Assembly (NCBI GenBank): GCA_937927195.1
Contig: CALBCY010000016.1
Location: 1-32,832 of the forward strand
Source of the DNA: an uncultured Chitinophagales bacterium
GTDB lineage: Bacteria; Bacteroidota; Bacteroidia; Chitinophagales; UBA2359
Length of the DNA: 32,832 bases
Reading direction: 5' to 3'
A model generated the notes under the pieces. That model was not told the origin of the DNA, ran no database searches, and worked only from the letters and a program-made list of their open reading frames with translations. The position numbers were made by a program, and so were the translations under genes. Below are positions 1-9,500 of this stretch, piece after piece. The stretch's first letter is position 1; each line of letters opens with the position of its first letter.

Positions 1-537
1 GTAGATTCCCTATTCAATTCATTGGCCACTCTTTTCTCTATCGATATTTACAAAGAGTACATTAACAAAGATGCGAATGACACTCAAGTTGTAAATGCAG
101 GAAGAAAAACAATTCTTTTCTCCTTGATCACAGGAATTATAATGGGACTTATTTTTGTTTACGTGAAATTTAAAAATCCAGAACTGGCCTTTACGCATTA
201 CTTAAACAATTTGCGCTATTACATAAACTGTGGCATCGTAGTCGTAATTTGTACTGCAGCTTTCCTAATAATGCCAAATAGAAAATTAACCTTAGTGGCC
301 TTTTTATGCACTGGCCCATTGCATTATGTTTTTCAATCTTTCTTTCCTGAAATGAATTACTTTGTCCGTTCCGGTTGGGTGATTGTTATAGCCTTTTCTT
401 TGATTGCGATTCCAGCAATTTCAAAGAATGGATTGAGAAGCAAGGAAGAGATTTTTAAATTTGCAAGCGATGATTTGAAATGGTATGGCTTGGCTTTGCT
501 GGTTTCATTGGGAGTCTTGCATGTTTTGTTTCATTGA
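1..537 (+). CDS. Sodium:solute symporter (SSS family), C-terminal part
   Basis: This is the last 178 codons of a membrane transporter; the 5' part lies outside the window. The frame is open from base 1 and reads VDSLFNSLATLFSIDIYKEYI, which resembles the S-x-x-N-S-x-(S/A)-T-L-F-x-x-D-I-Y segment of sodium/solute symporters of the SGLT type. It is followed by an amphipathic stretch and at least four hydrophobic helices, at about 30-47, 65-85, 90-105 and 120-137 of the fragment, then a final helix at the C-terminus. Family members import sugars, amino acids or other small solutes with Na+. The substrate cannot be told from this piece. A TTG at 22 is in frame but is internal to the conserved segment, so it is not the start. 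Confidence 0.85.
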   Translation, partial: VDSLFNSLATLFSIDIYKEYINKDANDTQVVNAGRKTILFSLITGIIMGLIFVYVKFKNPELAFTHYLNNLRYYINCGIVVVICTAAFLIMPNRKLTLVAFLCTGPLHYVFQSFFPEMNYFVRSGWVIVIAFSLIAIPAISKNGLRSKEEIFKFASDDLKWYGLALLVSLGVLHVLFH

Positions 538-548
538 CGGGGAAAGCT

Positions 549-579
549 TTTGGCAGTTGGCCTTTAGCTGTTAGCTGTC
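549..579. repeat. Degenerate heptamer repeat array
   Basis: Successive 7-base units read TTGGCAG, TTGGCCT, TTAGCTG, TTAGCTG. It lies 11 bases after the stop codon of the symporter. The same unit family recurs at 1003-1044, 2116-2151, 3509-3543, 19950-20036 and more weakly at 21183-21210. Confidence 0.65.
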
Positions 580-597
580 AAATTCCTGCAAACATCG

Positions 598-807
598 TTA
601 CTCATTATTCATTTTTTCCAATAAAACTGCAAGATTGTTCTCTGCCCTTTTTACATAAGGATGGTCAGCATTAAAAGCCACTTTCATTATTCCTGCCGCT
701 TTTTCCAATAAGACTTTCGCCTGTTCATAATCTCTTAGGGCTTTAAGCACGGTTGCCAAATTCGAATAGCTAGCAGCGGTGGTCGGATGACTTTTGTTGG
801 GTAAGAC
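598..807 (-). pseudogene. Relic of a TPR-repeat protein gene
   Basis: On the minus strand this stretch encodes about 69 residues that read like the C-terminal end of a kinesin-light-chain type TPR protein: HPTTAASYSNLATVLKALRD, then YEQAKVLLEKA, then HPYVKRAENNLAVLLEK, ending at a TAA at 598-600. The pattern of Asn-Leu-Ala, Tyr-x-x-Ala and His-Pro is typical of these repeats. Upstream the frame meets a stop at 808-810 with no ATG, GTG or TTG in reach, and the next bases hold only repeats. It is therefore a 3' fragment, not an intact gene. TPR proteins of this type are usually protein-binding scaffolds. The relic probably survived a deletion or rearrangement between the symporter and the amidohydrolase gene. 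Confidence 0.7.
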
Positions 808-821
808 TTAACGGTTTGGAA

Positions 822-957
822 AATTCCGAAGCATGTGCCCGACCATGATCGGGTATGACGTTTGTTTTGTGGTGGCATGGTTTTATAGTGGCGCGGTGGC
901 GCGTTTGATTATAATTCCAAGAATTGGGCTCGACCATGATCAGTTATAACACTTTGG
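822..957. repeat. Diverged 91-bp-spaced direct repeat with palindromic core
   Basis: Two diverged copies of about 44 bases (822-866 and 913-957) each start with AATTCC, share the core CGACCATGATC, and end in a run like ACTTTG. The first core, CCCGACCATGATCGGG at 838-853, is an imperfect palindrome able to form a short stem; the second has lost it. Between the copies lies a GC-rich tandem 8-mer, GTGGCGCG twice, at 888-903. No coding frame of note crosses the region. It may be the residue of a mobile or repetitive element. Confidence 0.5.
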
Positions 958-1002
958 TGTATAATGATGGTGATGTGGATGAATAATTTATACATTGAAA
1001 AA

Positions 1003-1044
1003 AAGCCACAGCTAAAGGCCAAAGGCTAAAAGCCTACAATTAGC
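1003..1044. repeat. Degenerate heptamer repeat array
   Basis: Read on the minus strand this contains units such as TTTAGCC, TTTGGCC and TTTAGCT, related to those at 549-579. It directly abuts the stop codon of the minus-strand amidohydrolase gene at 1045. Confidence 0.6.
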
Positions 1045-2112
1045 CTACCCTTCAATTCCAAACATCTTCACCAATTCCTGTTTCCTTGGCTCACCCAACC
1101 ACTTCAAAACATTATCGCACCATATATCTTTGTGCTGCTGTTCATTGATGATATTTTTTTTAAGCGCTAGGTCAAGCAATTTTCCTGGATAAGAGGATTG
1201 AGGCTCACTCTCCATTTCACCCAAGGGATAAGGATCGTCAAGGCCCATTATGATTTGATCGGTGCTCATTCTTTTCACCATCAATTCTAAAGATTCAGTA
1301 TCATGAACCAAAGTATCAAAATAAATATTAGGATGACCAACTGCTTTTCTAGGGTGCATTTTCCCCTTAAACAGGTCAGGTCGACCATCAAATCCCTGTA
1401 TCCTTCTTCCCAGGTTTATTTGAGCCAACTGACCACCATGAGCAAAACAAACTCTGATGTCAGGATATTTGGCGTGATAGCCATTTAAAGTGAAAAAGTG
1501 GTAAGAATCTGCGCATTGGGCCAGCATCCAAACCAAGTGAAAACGCCAGGCGGTGTTTTGTAATTTAATGAATTTTTCACCATCATAAGGGTGAACCTCA
1601 ATCGCTAATTTATAGTGATTGGCCAACTCTAAAATGGGTTCTATCTCCTCATCGAAAATACTCCTCCAAGTTCCAATTGAATCCATGTAATGGGTTGGCA
1701 AACAAAGAACACGGAGCCCCAATTTTTCTACACACCTTTCAATTTCCCACAAAGCCCCCTGAACAAATCCAGAATGCACAACAAAACCACAAGTAAACTT
1801 ATCCGGATGGTCTTGCTGAACTTTTGCATTGAAATCATTTTGGAAACGCAGTACTTTTTTCATCTCCTCCAGACGAAGACCATTGCCATACAATTGAGAG
1901 AGGTTCAATACAACAGCATGATCGATGTTGTTTCGTTCCATCCATTCCAATTTCTCATCTAAGAAAAAACTGGAATCTGTTATTGGACGTTTCCACCCTT
2001 TTTGAAGCATATATTTGCGCTCACTATCGACCCAAAAAATCTCCTTGTCTTTCATGAAAGCAGGAATGTCTTCAGGGTAAGGTAAAAGATGCGAATGTCC
2101 GTTTATTCTCAT
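1045..2112 (-). CDS. ACMSD-like amidohydrolase (decarboxylase subfamily)
   Basis: A 355-residue TIM-barrel metal-dependent hydrolase of the amidohydrolase-2 type. The metal ligands expected for 2-amino-3-carboxymuconate-6-semialdehyde decarboxylase are all visible: HxH at His6/His8 (GHSHLLP), His174 (EVHPYDG), His225 (FAHGG) and Asp292 (GLDDPYPLGE). The stretch FDTLVHD at 265-271 and the GRPDL segment after the HGG also match that family. ACMSD removes CO2 from the product of 3-hydroxyanthranilate cleavage in the kynurenine route of tryptophan breakdown. The gene stands alone here, with no 3-hydroxyanthranilate dioxygenase or kynureninase beside it, so the pathway is inferred from protein similarity only; a related aromatic-acid decarboxylase is possible. 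The ATG at 2112 starts the protein directly at the metal-binding strand, as usual in the family. Confidence 0.8.
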   Translation of the reverse strand: MRINGHSHLLPYPEDIPAFMKDKEIFWVDSERKYMLQKGWKRPITDSSFFLDEKLEWMERNNIDHAVVLNLSQLYGNGLRLEEMKKVLRFQNDFNAKVQQDHPDKFTCGFVVHSGFVQGALWEIERCVEKLGLRVLCLPTHYMDSIGTWRSIFDEEIEPILELANHYKLAIEVHPYDGEKFIKLQNTAWRFHLVWMLAQCADSYHFFTLNGYHAKYPDIRVCFAHGGQLAQINLGRRIQGFDGRPDLFKGKMHPRKAVGHPNIYFDTLVHDTESLELMVKRMSTDQIIMGLDDPYPLGEMESEPQSSYPGKLLDLALKKNIINEQQHKDIWCDNVLKWLGEPRKQELVKMFGIEG

Positions 2113-2115
2113 TTA

Positions 2116-2151
2116 TAGGCTTTTGGCCTTTGGCCATTTGCTATTGGCCAA
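2116..2151. repeat. Degenerate heptamer repeat array
   Basis: Units TTGGCCT, TTGGCCA, TTTGCTA and TTGGCCA follow one another with exact 7-base spacing, three bases upstream of the start codon of the amidohydrolase. It would lie in that gene's 5' leader if transcription starts near 2166. Confidence 0.65.
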
Positions 2152-2172
2152 GACATGGTAAAAATCAATAAT

Positions 2173-2180
2173 CAAATGTA
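2173..2180 (-). promoter_or_regulatory. Possible -7 box (TAnnTTTG) for the amidohydrolase gene
   Basis: On the minus strand this reads TACATTTG, an exact match to the Bacteroidota -7 consensus TAnnTTTG, about 60 bases before the start codon at 2112. A matching TTG at the -33 position is not evident, so this is a weak call. Confidence 0.3.
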
Positions 2181-2268
2181 GTCAAATTTTATTTAAGTTA
2201 GAAGAGCCTTTGTTTCTCCGCTTTGTAAAGTTTTCACTTTGTAATGAAATTCTATGTCTTTGTAAAGA

Positions 2269-3276
2269 TTACTTTACGCTCACCTCCATTCCGAGAACCT
2301 CTTCAGCATACTTATAGCTTTCCAATATTACGGTATCCAAATCTTGTGAATAGAGTTTTGAGGTAATTACATGAACCTTGGCTTTAGGAAAAGGAACCTT
2401 CCGCTTCATTTCAACCGGAGTTGAAATTTGATCATACATTTTATCTATTGCTGCCACTGAAATTGTTGGATCTTGTTCTTTTTCGTTTTTATAATAATAT
2501 CCAAACCAAGTAGGAACAGTAATCTTCTTAAAAATCTCTGGCTTCATCGTTTGGTCTATCAAGCTGCGAAGCGCAACCAATGATTCAACAGGATAAGAAC
2601 AATTCCAATATTTCTCAGCATCGTCTGGCGGCTCAAAGGAATGATTTTCTCCTTCCAGCATTTTTATCAATTGCATTCCCCAAGGCTTTGTCAAAAGTGT
2701 CGACATTTTACTTTTAAGATTGATGTTAGGAGAATACATAATCTGAGCATGAATGTCGTCTGGATTGTAAGCGGCCAAATAAGCAGATAAAGTTGAGCCT
2801 GTTGAACAGGACATTACAATTACTTTGTCCCCTAAAATTTTACCAATCGAAATCGCTTCCTTGGCGGAGTCGATCAGTTTCTTAGGTGTCAAGTCTCTAA
2901 AAAACACTGAATCCTTCCGACCATGAGCTGGCAGTCTGTGCAGATAAAGATTGGTACCAAAACGATTGGCAAATTCGAAATGGACTGGATCTCCTTCCAT
3001 TGCGCTGGCTGAAAAACCATGAATATAAACCACGCTGTATTCAGTTTTTTGCTTACTCGAATCTGCCCAAACAATTCTAGCTTCATTGTCCTTCTTCATG
3101 TCAGGAATTTTCGATTCTTTCTGTGAAAGAAAATCATCCAATTGAGATATATTCAGGTTTAAGTCTGAAATCTTTCCATCAAATGCCGGATACTTGGCTT
3201 TGGGACCAAGCAAATACAATAAGGCAAGGGCAACAATAATTATCAAAGGAATCAAGTATCGTTTTTTTAATTTCAT
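2269..3276 (-). CDS. Membrane-anchored alpha/beta hydrolase
   Basis: A 335-residue serine hydrolase of the alpha/beta fold. I chose the ATG at 3276 because it gives a positively charged start (MKLKKR) followed by one hydrophobic helix at about 7-24; an ATG 27 bases upstream would only add a non-typical leader. After the anchor come the oxyanion-hole strand VVYIHGFSAS (His86-Gly87), the nucleophile elbow MSCSTGS with Ser158, a likely acid residue Asp269 in EKEQDPTISV, and the likely catalytic His302 in KVHVITS. The elbow is S-x-S-x-G rather than G-x-S-x-G. The catalytic domain is probably on the outer face of the inner membrane. The substrate is unknown; lipase, esterase or peptidase activity are all possible. 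It has its own spacing from both neighbours and no clear operon partner. Confidence 0.75.
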   Translation of the reverse strand: MKLKKRYLIPLIIIVALALLYLLGPKAKYPAFDGKISDLNLNISQLDDFLSQKESKIPDMKKDNEARIVWADSSKQKTEYSVVYIHGFSASAMEGDPVHFEFANRFGTNLYLHRLPAHGRKDSVFFRDLTPKKLIDSAKEAISIGKILGDKVIVMSCSTGSTLSAYLAAYNPDDIHAQIMYSPNINLKSKMSTLLTKPWGMQLIKMLEGENHSFEPPDDAEKYWNCSYPVESLVALRSLIDQTMKPEIFKKITVPTWFGYYYKNEKEQDPTISVAAIDKMYDQISTPVEMKRKVPFPKAKVHVITSKLYSQDLDTVILESYKYAEEVLGMEVSVK

Positions 3277-3396
3277 GAAATAAGAGATAGTAATAAGTAT
3301 CAAGTACTGAGTACTAAGACATTTGCCTATTAGTTCTAAAATGAAAAACTATTAGCTAAGGGCATTCCCAAAATAGCGATAATATTGTAAAGCACA

Positions 3397-3448
3397 AAAA
3401 AAAGCCTTGGTCATAATATATTTTATTAGACCAAGGCTTTTAAAGCTT
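3397..3448 (-). terminator. Rho-independent terminator after leuS
   Basis: A stem of AAAGCCTTGGTC at 3401-3412 pairs with GACCAAGGCTTT at 3429-3440 around a 16-base AT-rich loop. On the minus strand it is followed by a run of eight T. It lies about 100 bases after the leuS stop codon. The plus-strand side is also T-rich, so it could act in both directions. Confidence 0.8.
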
Positions 3449-3508
3449 TTTTTATCATGTATCAACTATTTCTCTGCTCAAAAAACGATTAATTTCGAAA
3501 GCCGAAAA

Positions 3509-3543
3509 AAGCCAATGGCTAATGGCCAAAGACCAACAGCCTT
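3509..3543. repeat. Degenerate heptamer repeat array
   Basis: Units CCAATGG, CTAATGG, CCAAAGA and CCAACAG occur in 7-base register (TTGGCCA type on the minus strand). The array touches the leuS stop codon at 3544. Confidence 0.6.
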
Positions 3544-6432
3544 CTAAGCCACAATATTCACAATTTTACCCTTAACATAAACAAAACGCTTAACAGCAGC
3601 TCCATCCAACCATTGTTGAACTTTTTCATCTGCTAAGACTATTTTCTCTACATCGGCTTGCTCTAAATCCAAAGCCAAGGAAATTTTAGTTCTCATTTTA
3701 CCCTTAATCATAACAGGATATTCATAAGCATCTTCTACCAAGTATTGCTCATCAACCTGAGGATATTCGGCACCATTATGAATGGAAACATTTTGTCCTC
3801 GATCACTTATTGACTGCCAAAGATGCTCGGAAGTAAATGGAGCAAAAGGCGCCAATAAAACGCACAATGGCTCTAATATTTCACGCTTATTGCATTTCAT
3901 AGATTGCAATTCATTGGTCGCAACCATGAAAGCACTGATGCAGGTATTTAAAGACAATCGCCCAATATCGTCGTGGATTTTCTTGATCGTTTTGTGTAAA
4001 ACTTTCATTTCGGCTGGACTAGCTTTTTCATCACTTATTACAAACTCTTCGCCTTGATGGAACAAACCCCAGAATTTTCTGATAAACTTTGAAACTCCGC
4101 TGATTCCTTGTGTATCCCATGGCTTGGCTTGCTCCAATGGTCCAAGGAACATTTCATACATTCTGAAAACATCCGTCCCATACTGATTAACCATGTCATC
4201 TGGATTTACAACATTGTAATACCTTTTCGACATTTTACCAGACTCGCTACTGGTCAATAAATTGCTGTCTGTATCGCCTTCGTTTCTAGCAGTGAACACT
4301 CCATTCTGGAAAGTTCCTTTTCCGCATTCAAAAATGGCCTCCGCATATTCTGGTCTCCAATCAATAAACTTCTTAATGCTGTCGATGTTTAAAAAAGATT
4401 CTGGAGAACCATATTTCATTACAAAATCTACATGTATAGGAATCCTAGCAAATTTATCTACAATATCTTCCTCACTTTCAGCAATTTTAGAACAAACAAA
4501 TCGATGGTATCCATCTTTTTTCGTTTTGCTCAAATACAAGTATTCAATAATACCCTGTATCATTCCTTGATTGACCAATTTCTTATAAGGCTCTTCTGTT
4601 TTTACCCAGCCCATGTCCTTAAAGAATTTGTGCCACATACGTGAATAAATCAAGTGACCACCAGCATGCTCTGCACCACCAATGTACAAATCAACATCTT
4701 GCCAGTAATCAATTGCTTTTTCTCCTACAAAAAACTCGTCGTTGTCTGGGTCCATGTACCTCAAGAAATACCAACTTGAACCAGCATAACCAGGCATTGT
4801 GTCTGTTTCTCTAAAAGTTCCGTCAGACAAGTTCGTCCATTCTGTATTTGAAGACAAAGGTGATTTGCCATCTCCTGTTGGCTCAAAAGATTGAACCATT
4901 GGCAATTGCAATGGCAAAGAATCTTGTTCCAAAGCATATGGTACAGCACTGTCATCATCGGTCTTGTAAACAACTGGAAATGGTTCTCCCCAATATCTCT
5001 GGCGACTGAAACTAGCATCACGCAATCTGAAATTAACCTTGGCCTGACCAATGCCTTCTGATTCCAAACGTTTATTTACTTCCTGGATCGCATCTAAAAC
5101 TTCCATTCCATTTAAGAAATCAGAGTTGATCATTTTACCCACCTTGTCTTCCCTACCCGCTCCTGGATGATCTGACTTGTCTATGATTTCATTAATAGGA
5201 ATCCCAAACTTGTTTGCAAATGCATTGTCACGATCATCGTCGGCAGGAACAGCCATGATGGCTCCGGTTCCATAACCAGCCAAAACATATTCACCTATGT
5301 AAATAGGAATTGGCTTTTTTGTGAAAGGATGGATGGCATAAGCTCCAGTAAAACAACCGGTCACCTTTTTAACCTCACTCATTCTGTCAATGTCAGAACG
5401 TGTGTTTACATAGGTCAAATACTCCTCAATCTCTGCCTTTTGTTCTTCTGTGGTTATTTCTTTAACCAAATCATGTTCTGGTGCCAAGACCATAAAGGTC
5501 ACACCAAAAATAGTGTCTGCACGAGTGGTAAAAATTTCAAATGTCTTGTCTGAATCTGCAATTTGAAAATGCATTGAAGCACCATGGGATTTTCCAATCC
5601 AATTTCTTTGCATTTCCTTTAATGCATCACTGAATTCGACCGTATCCAATCCATTCAATAAACGATCTGCATATGCAGTCGTTCTCAAAAACCATTGACG
5701 CAAACGACGTTTTTCGACAGGATGTCCACCTCTTTCTGAAACGCCATCTTTTATTTCATCATTGGCCAAAACAGTTCCCAATGCAGGACAATACCAAATA
5801 TCGCTGTAAGCTTGGAAAGCCAAACGATAGTTTTGCATGATTTTTTCCTTCCCTTCTTCATCTTTGGCTTTCCATTCTTCGGCAGAAAAATCCAAATCTT
5901 CACTTCGGGCAGGATTGATACCTGCAGATCCCTTGCTTTCGAAATGTGCGATTAATTCCTCCACAGGCTTTGCAGTTTCAGCATCTGAATCATACCAAGA
6001 GTTGAACATTTGCAAAAATATCCATTGTGTCCACTTGTAGTACTTTGGATCAGAGGTATTGACCGATCTAGACCAATCATAAGACATTCCTAAGTTGTCT
6101 AATTGACTTCTATAAGTGGCAACATTTTCACGTGTTGTATCCATTGGATGCATTCCTTTAGAAACCGCATACTGCTCAGCTGGAAGGCCAAAAGCATCGA
6201 ATCCCATTGGATGTAAAACATTGAAGCCATTCAATCTTTTGTACCGTGCGTAAATATCGGAAGCAATGTATCCTAAAGGATGTCCCACATGCAGGCCAGA
6301 ACCTGATGGATACGGGAACATATCAAGGACATAGTACTTAGGCTTATCAGAGTCATTTGATACTTTGTAAACCTCGTTTTGGTCCCAATGGGACTTCCAT
6401 TTTTTCTCTATTTCTGAAAAGTTGTATTCCAT
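3544..6432 (-). CDS. leuS: Leucyl-tRNA synthetase
   Basis: A 962-residue class I aminoacyl-tRNA synthetase that attaches leucine to tRNA-Leu in the cytoplasm. The ATP-binding HIGH motif is HVGH at residues 48-51, after FPYPSGSG; the KMSKS motif is KMSKR at 733-737. The CP1 editing domain lies between them (ETDTMPGYAGSSWYF follows it), and the anticodon-binding helices follow, ending in the small C-terminal domain. It is about 100 residues longer than the E. coli enzyme. The extra length sits in two places: about residues 145-185 (rich in Glu and Lys) and about 625-730, just before KMSKR. Such insertions seem normal for Bacteroidota LeuRS as far as I recall. The start at 6432 gives the usual MEYNFSEIEKKW opening. 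A TATTTTTG sequence at 6462-6469 on the minus strand, 30 bases upstream, resembles a -7 box. Confidence 0.97.
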   Translation of the reverse strand: MEYNFSEIEKKWKSHWDQNEVYKVSNDSDKPKYYVLDMFPYPSGSGLHVGHPLGYIASDIYARYKRLNGFNVLHPMGFDAFGLPAEQYAVSKGMHPMDTTRENVATYRSQLDNLGMSYDWSRSVNTSDPKYYKWTQWIFLQMFNSWYDSDAETAKPVEELIAHFESKGSAGINPARSEDLDFSAEEWKAKDEEGKEKIMQNYRLAFQAYSDIWYCPALGTVLANDEIKDGVSERGGHPVEKRRLRQWFLRTTAYADRLLNGLDTVEFSDALKEMQRNWIGKSHGASMHFQIADSDKTFEIFTTRADTIFGVTFMVLAPEHDLVKEITTEEQKAEIEEYLTYVNTRSDIDRMSEVKKVTGCFTGAYAIHPFTKKPIPIYIGEYVLAGYGTGAIMAVPADDDRDNAFANKFGIPINEIIDKSDHPGAGREDKVGKMINSDFLNGMEVLDAIQEVNKRLESEGIGQAKVNFRLRDASFSRQRYWGEPFPVVYKTDDDSAVPYALEQDSLPLQLPMVQSFEPTGDGKSPLSSNTEWTNLSDGTFRETDTMPGYAGSSWYFLRYMDPDNDEFFVGEKAIDYWQDVDLYIGGAEHAGGHLIYSRMWHKFFKDMGWVKTEEPYKKLVNQGMIQGIIEYLYLSKTKKDGYHRFVCSKIAESEEDIVDKFARIPIHVDFVMKYGSPESFLNIDSIKKFIDWRPEYAEAIFECGKGTFQNGVFTARNEGDTDSNLLTSSESGKMSKRYYNVVNPDDMVNQYGTDVFRMYEMFLGPLEQAKPWDTQGISGVSKFIRKFWGLFHQGEEFVISDEKASPAEMKVLHKTIKKIHDDIGRLSLNTCISAFMVATNELQSMKCNKREILEPLCVLLAPFAPFTSEHLWQSISDRGQNVSIHNGAEYPQVDEQYLVEDAYEYPVMIKGKMRTKISLALDLEQADVEKIVLADEKVQQWLDGAAVKRFVYVKGKIVNIVA

Positions 6433-6502
6433 TTTGATTTTATTATGAATTTTTGGGAATGCAAAAATAAAAATTTAAGGCAGTATGTCGTTTATTACGC
6501 AT

Positions 6503-6540
6503 AAAAAAAGGGATCTGCTGAAAACAGATCCCTTTTTTAG
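6503..6540 (-). terminator. Rho-independent terminator after the T9SS protein gene
   Basis: GGGATCTG at 6510-6517 pairs with CAGATCCC at 6525-6532 around a 7-base loop, flanked by seven A on one side and six T on the other. It is placed 25 bases after the stop codon of the 6566-9814 gene and is symmetric enough to work in both directions. Confidence 0.85.
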
Positions 6541-6565
6541 GTATAATATTAGTTTTATCAGCCGA

Positions 6566-9500
6566 TCATTGTTTAATTAATTTTTGGCTGAGCAGCAAGC
6601 TTTGAGCATTTGAAATTTCAAATACATATACACCAGAATTCCAATCCTGTGTATTTACTTTATTATTGCTGTTATTTATTCTAATTGTTTTCACTAATTT
6701 TCCATTTAAATCATAAACATTGCCAATCAAAGCTCCATATTGAGCAGATATATTAACATAATCAGAAATTTGGAAATTTAGTTCCAAATTGAATGGATTA
6801 GGTGCGAAATTGATTTCGATTTTGTTAAAATTGTCAATGCCTGCAATGGTTGAATCGATGACCATTGTATCAACTGCCATTGAATCGACTATTCTAAATG
6901 CGTCAAAACCAGCTTCAGTAATGTGATCAAAGCTAGCGCCATCTTTTACCTCTAACATCAATTGCATTTCACTGTTAAAATCTAAAAAGTCTCCTACTCT
7001 AAAGTTTTGGTAAGACCATTGACTCAATTCAGGATCACTTGCACTTACAGATTCCAGTTCAAAAATTTCATCACCAGAAACTATTGAAATTTCGAGGTTA
7101 TCATTGGGGAATGTGCTTCCTCCACCATTCGCAAACCAACGGTTGTAACTGATGTAAGGATTCTCATAGCCGCTCAGATCGAAAACAGGAGAAAGCAATA
7201 TCGTAGAACCATTGTCAACATCATTTTCATTTGGATCACCAGGACTTTCTAAGCCAGTAACGAAACAATCTACTCCTACATCATCTTGAACATCTTGGTC
7301 TGGATTATACGTGGTAGATTCAAAGGTAGAGGCTTGGGTAATTCCTCTTTCCCATTTCCCTGAAACTGCATCTCCAGATACAGCCCATCCCAAATCAATT
7401 GAAAAATCGTCATAATATGATTCTACCAATACAATTTCATCGAGGGAAGTATTTGCATTCAATTCAACATCTACCAAGTTTTGACTCAAGTATCCCCAAG
7501 CACCGACTGTAATATTATAAATTCCTTCCGGTATTCCATTTAAATCAAAAAAGCCATTTTCATCTACTTCTAAGTTTGCATTTAGACCTAATTGATCTAA
7601 GTTGACAACAATATTTGGAATTACATTATCATTTTCATTTTTAACTGAACCTGTTAAGGCATAAAGCTCTGGAGGTGCTTCATCTAAAATTTTGAAAGCA
7701 TCGAAAGCAGCATCTACTACATGACCTGAGTTTGCAAGATCACCTGTCTCTACAAATAATCTCATATCATTTGTAAGTTCGATAAAATCCTTTAATTGAT
7801 GAGATTCACTTACCCATTGGAATGGATCATCCAAAGGCATAACTTCATTCAGGATTACCGTTTCGTTTCCGTTGCTTATACTTATTGTAAGTTGGTCATT
7901 CAATGGGTCACCTTGACCACCACCATTGGCAAAGAATCGATCATAGCTCAATATTGGTTCTCCATAAGTTGAAAGATCAAAGCTCGGGGAGGTGATTACA
8001 GTATTGCCATCATCAACATCATGTGATGTAGTAGTTTCTGTACCATTACCAGTAACGAAACAAAAATTTCCATAATCACTTGTTGCATCTTGACTTGGTG
8101 TATAAAGGTTGTTTTGGAAAAAAGTTTCATTTGGTGTTGCTCTTTCCCAATTTCCAGCTACAGCATCACCCGAAACCGTCCAACCATAATCAAAGAAAAA
8201 CCCATCATCATAACCGCTGTTTACAACAATTTCCAGAGAAGGATTATCAGCATTTAATTGCTCAGAAAGAACTGTGGTTTGGTAACCCCAAGCTCCTACA
8301 ATTATTTCCAAGGGACCATCTAAACTAAAAAATGAAAAGCTTGATACTCCATTTTGATTGGTTTGCCCTGAAAATTCATTTACAATAATAACATTCGCTT
8401 CAGGAACTGCTATGCCAAATTCATTTACAACTGAGATATTTGCTGTAAAAGATTCTAAAGCTTCAAGTTCTACCTCGACAACAACTCTTTCGCCTGCTTG
8501 CATTTGAACTTCAGAAGTTTGAGAAACAAATCCATCTCTTTCAATTAACACCGTATATGTTTCTTCATCCAAGGTAGACATTCTTACCTGACCGATAACA
8601 CTGGTGATTTCATTAAGGCCAGCCTCCACTAAAGTCACAGAAGCCCCTTGTAAAGGGTTTCCGTTATTGGATACATTAACTTCCAAACGACTCGAATAAA
8701 CATAAGTAGGTCTTAGAACATATAGCCCTTCCTCAATATCTGATGCAATGATGTTTCCTGATGGGAAATATGGGTAAACTCCCCAGCAACCATTAAAGCC
8801 ATCGCCAGAGTAATTAGGAGAGGTATCATATCTTCCAACTTCAACTATTTGGTCCGGATATTTAGCATCGTGAATGGTAACGCCATCCCTGTAGTAGGAA
8901 GTAACCAAGAAGTCTCCAACACAAAAAGTATTGTGCGGTATTACTCCTTCTCCAGGACTGGATTGAATTTTGTCTAGTCGTACTACATTCAAAGGATTTG
9001 AAACGTCATAGGAATCTATAAACGCACCAGATACTTCATCTGTGGTATATAATGTTCTACCATCATCTGATAACCAGCAATTATGAGTGAAATTGCTCGA
9101 AGTAACCCATTGGTTTATTATTACAGGGCTAGATGGGACTGAAACATCAATGATAGCCATTGTACCATCAAACACTTGACAAGCGTAAAGGGTATCATTT
9201 CTAACATATCCATCGTGGACATAGCTTTCAAAATAAGTTCCAATCATTGAAGGCATATCAGGATTTTGATTTAGATCCAAAATGACAGCTCCACTGGTAT
9301 TGTTATCACAACCAAATAAATAGGCATATCCACTATCTTCGTCAATAAAGATATTGTGGCATTTATGAATAGGGGCACCAAATGGTAAATCTGTAACCAC
9401 AGTATGAGAAATATTGGAAGGGGCACCGCTCATATCAATAATAACCAATCCATCTCCTACATTGTCTCCTATACCCTCATTACTATTATCATTTACAATG

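Noticed and set aside
480-674. Plus-strand frame overlapping the symporter end
   Set aside because: It overlaps the real symporter frame, runs through the heptamer repeat, and has no family likeness.
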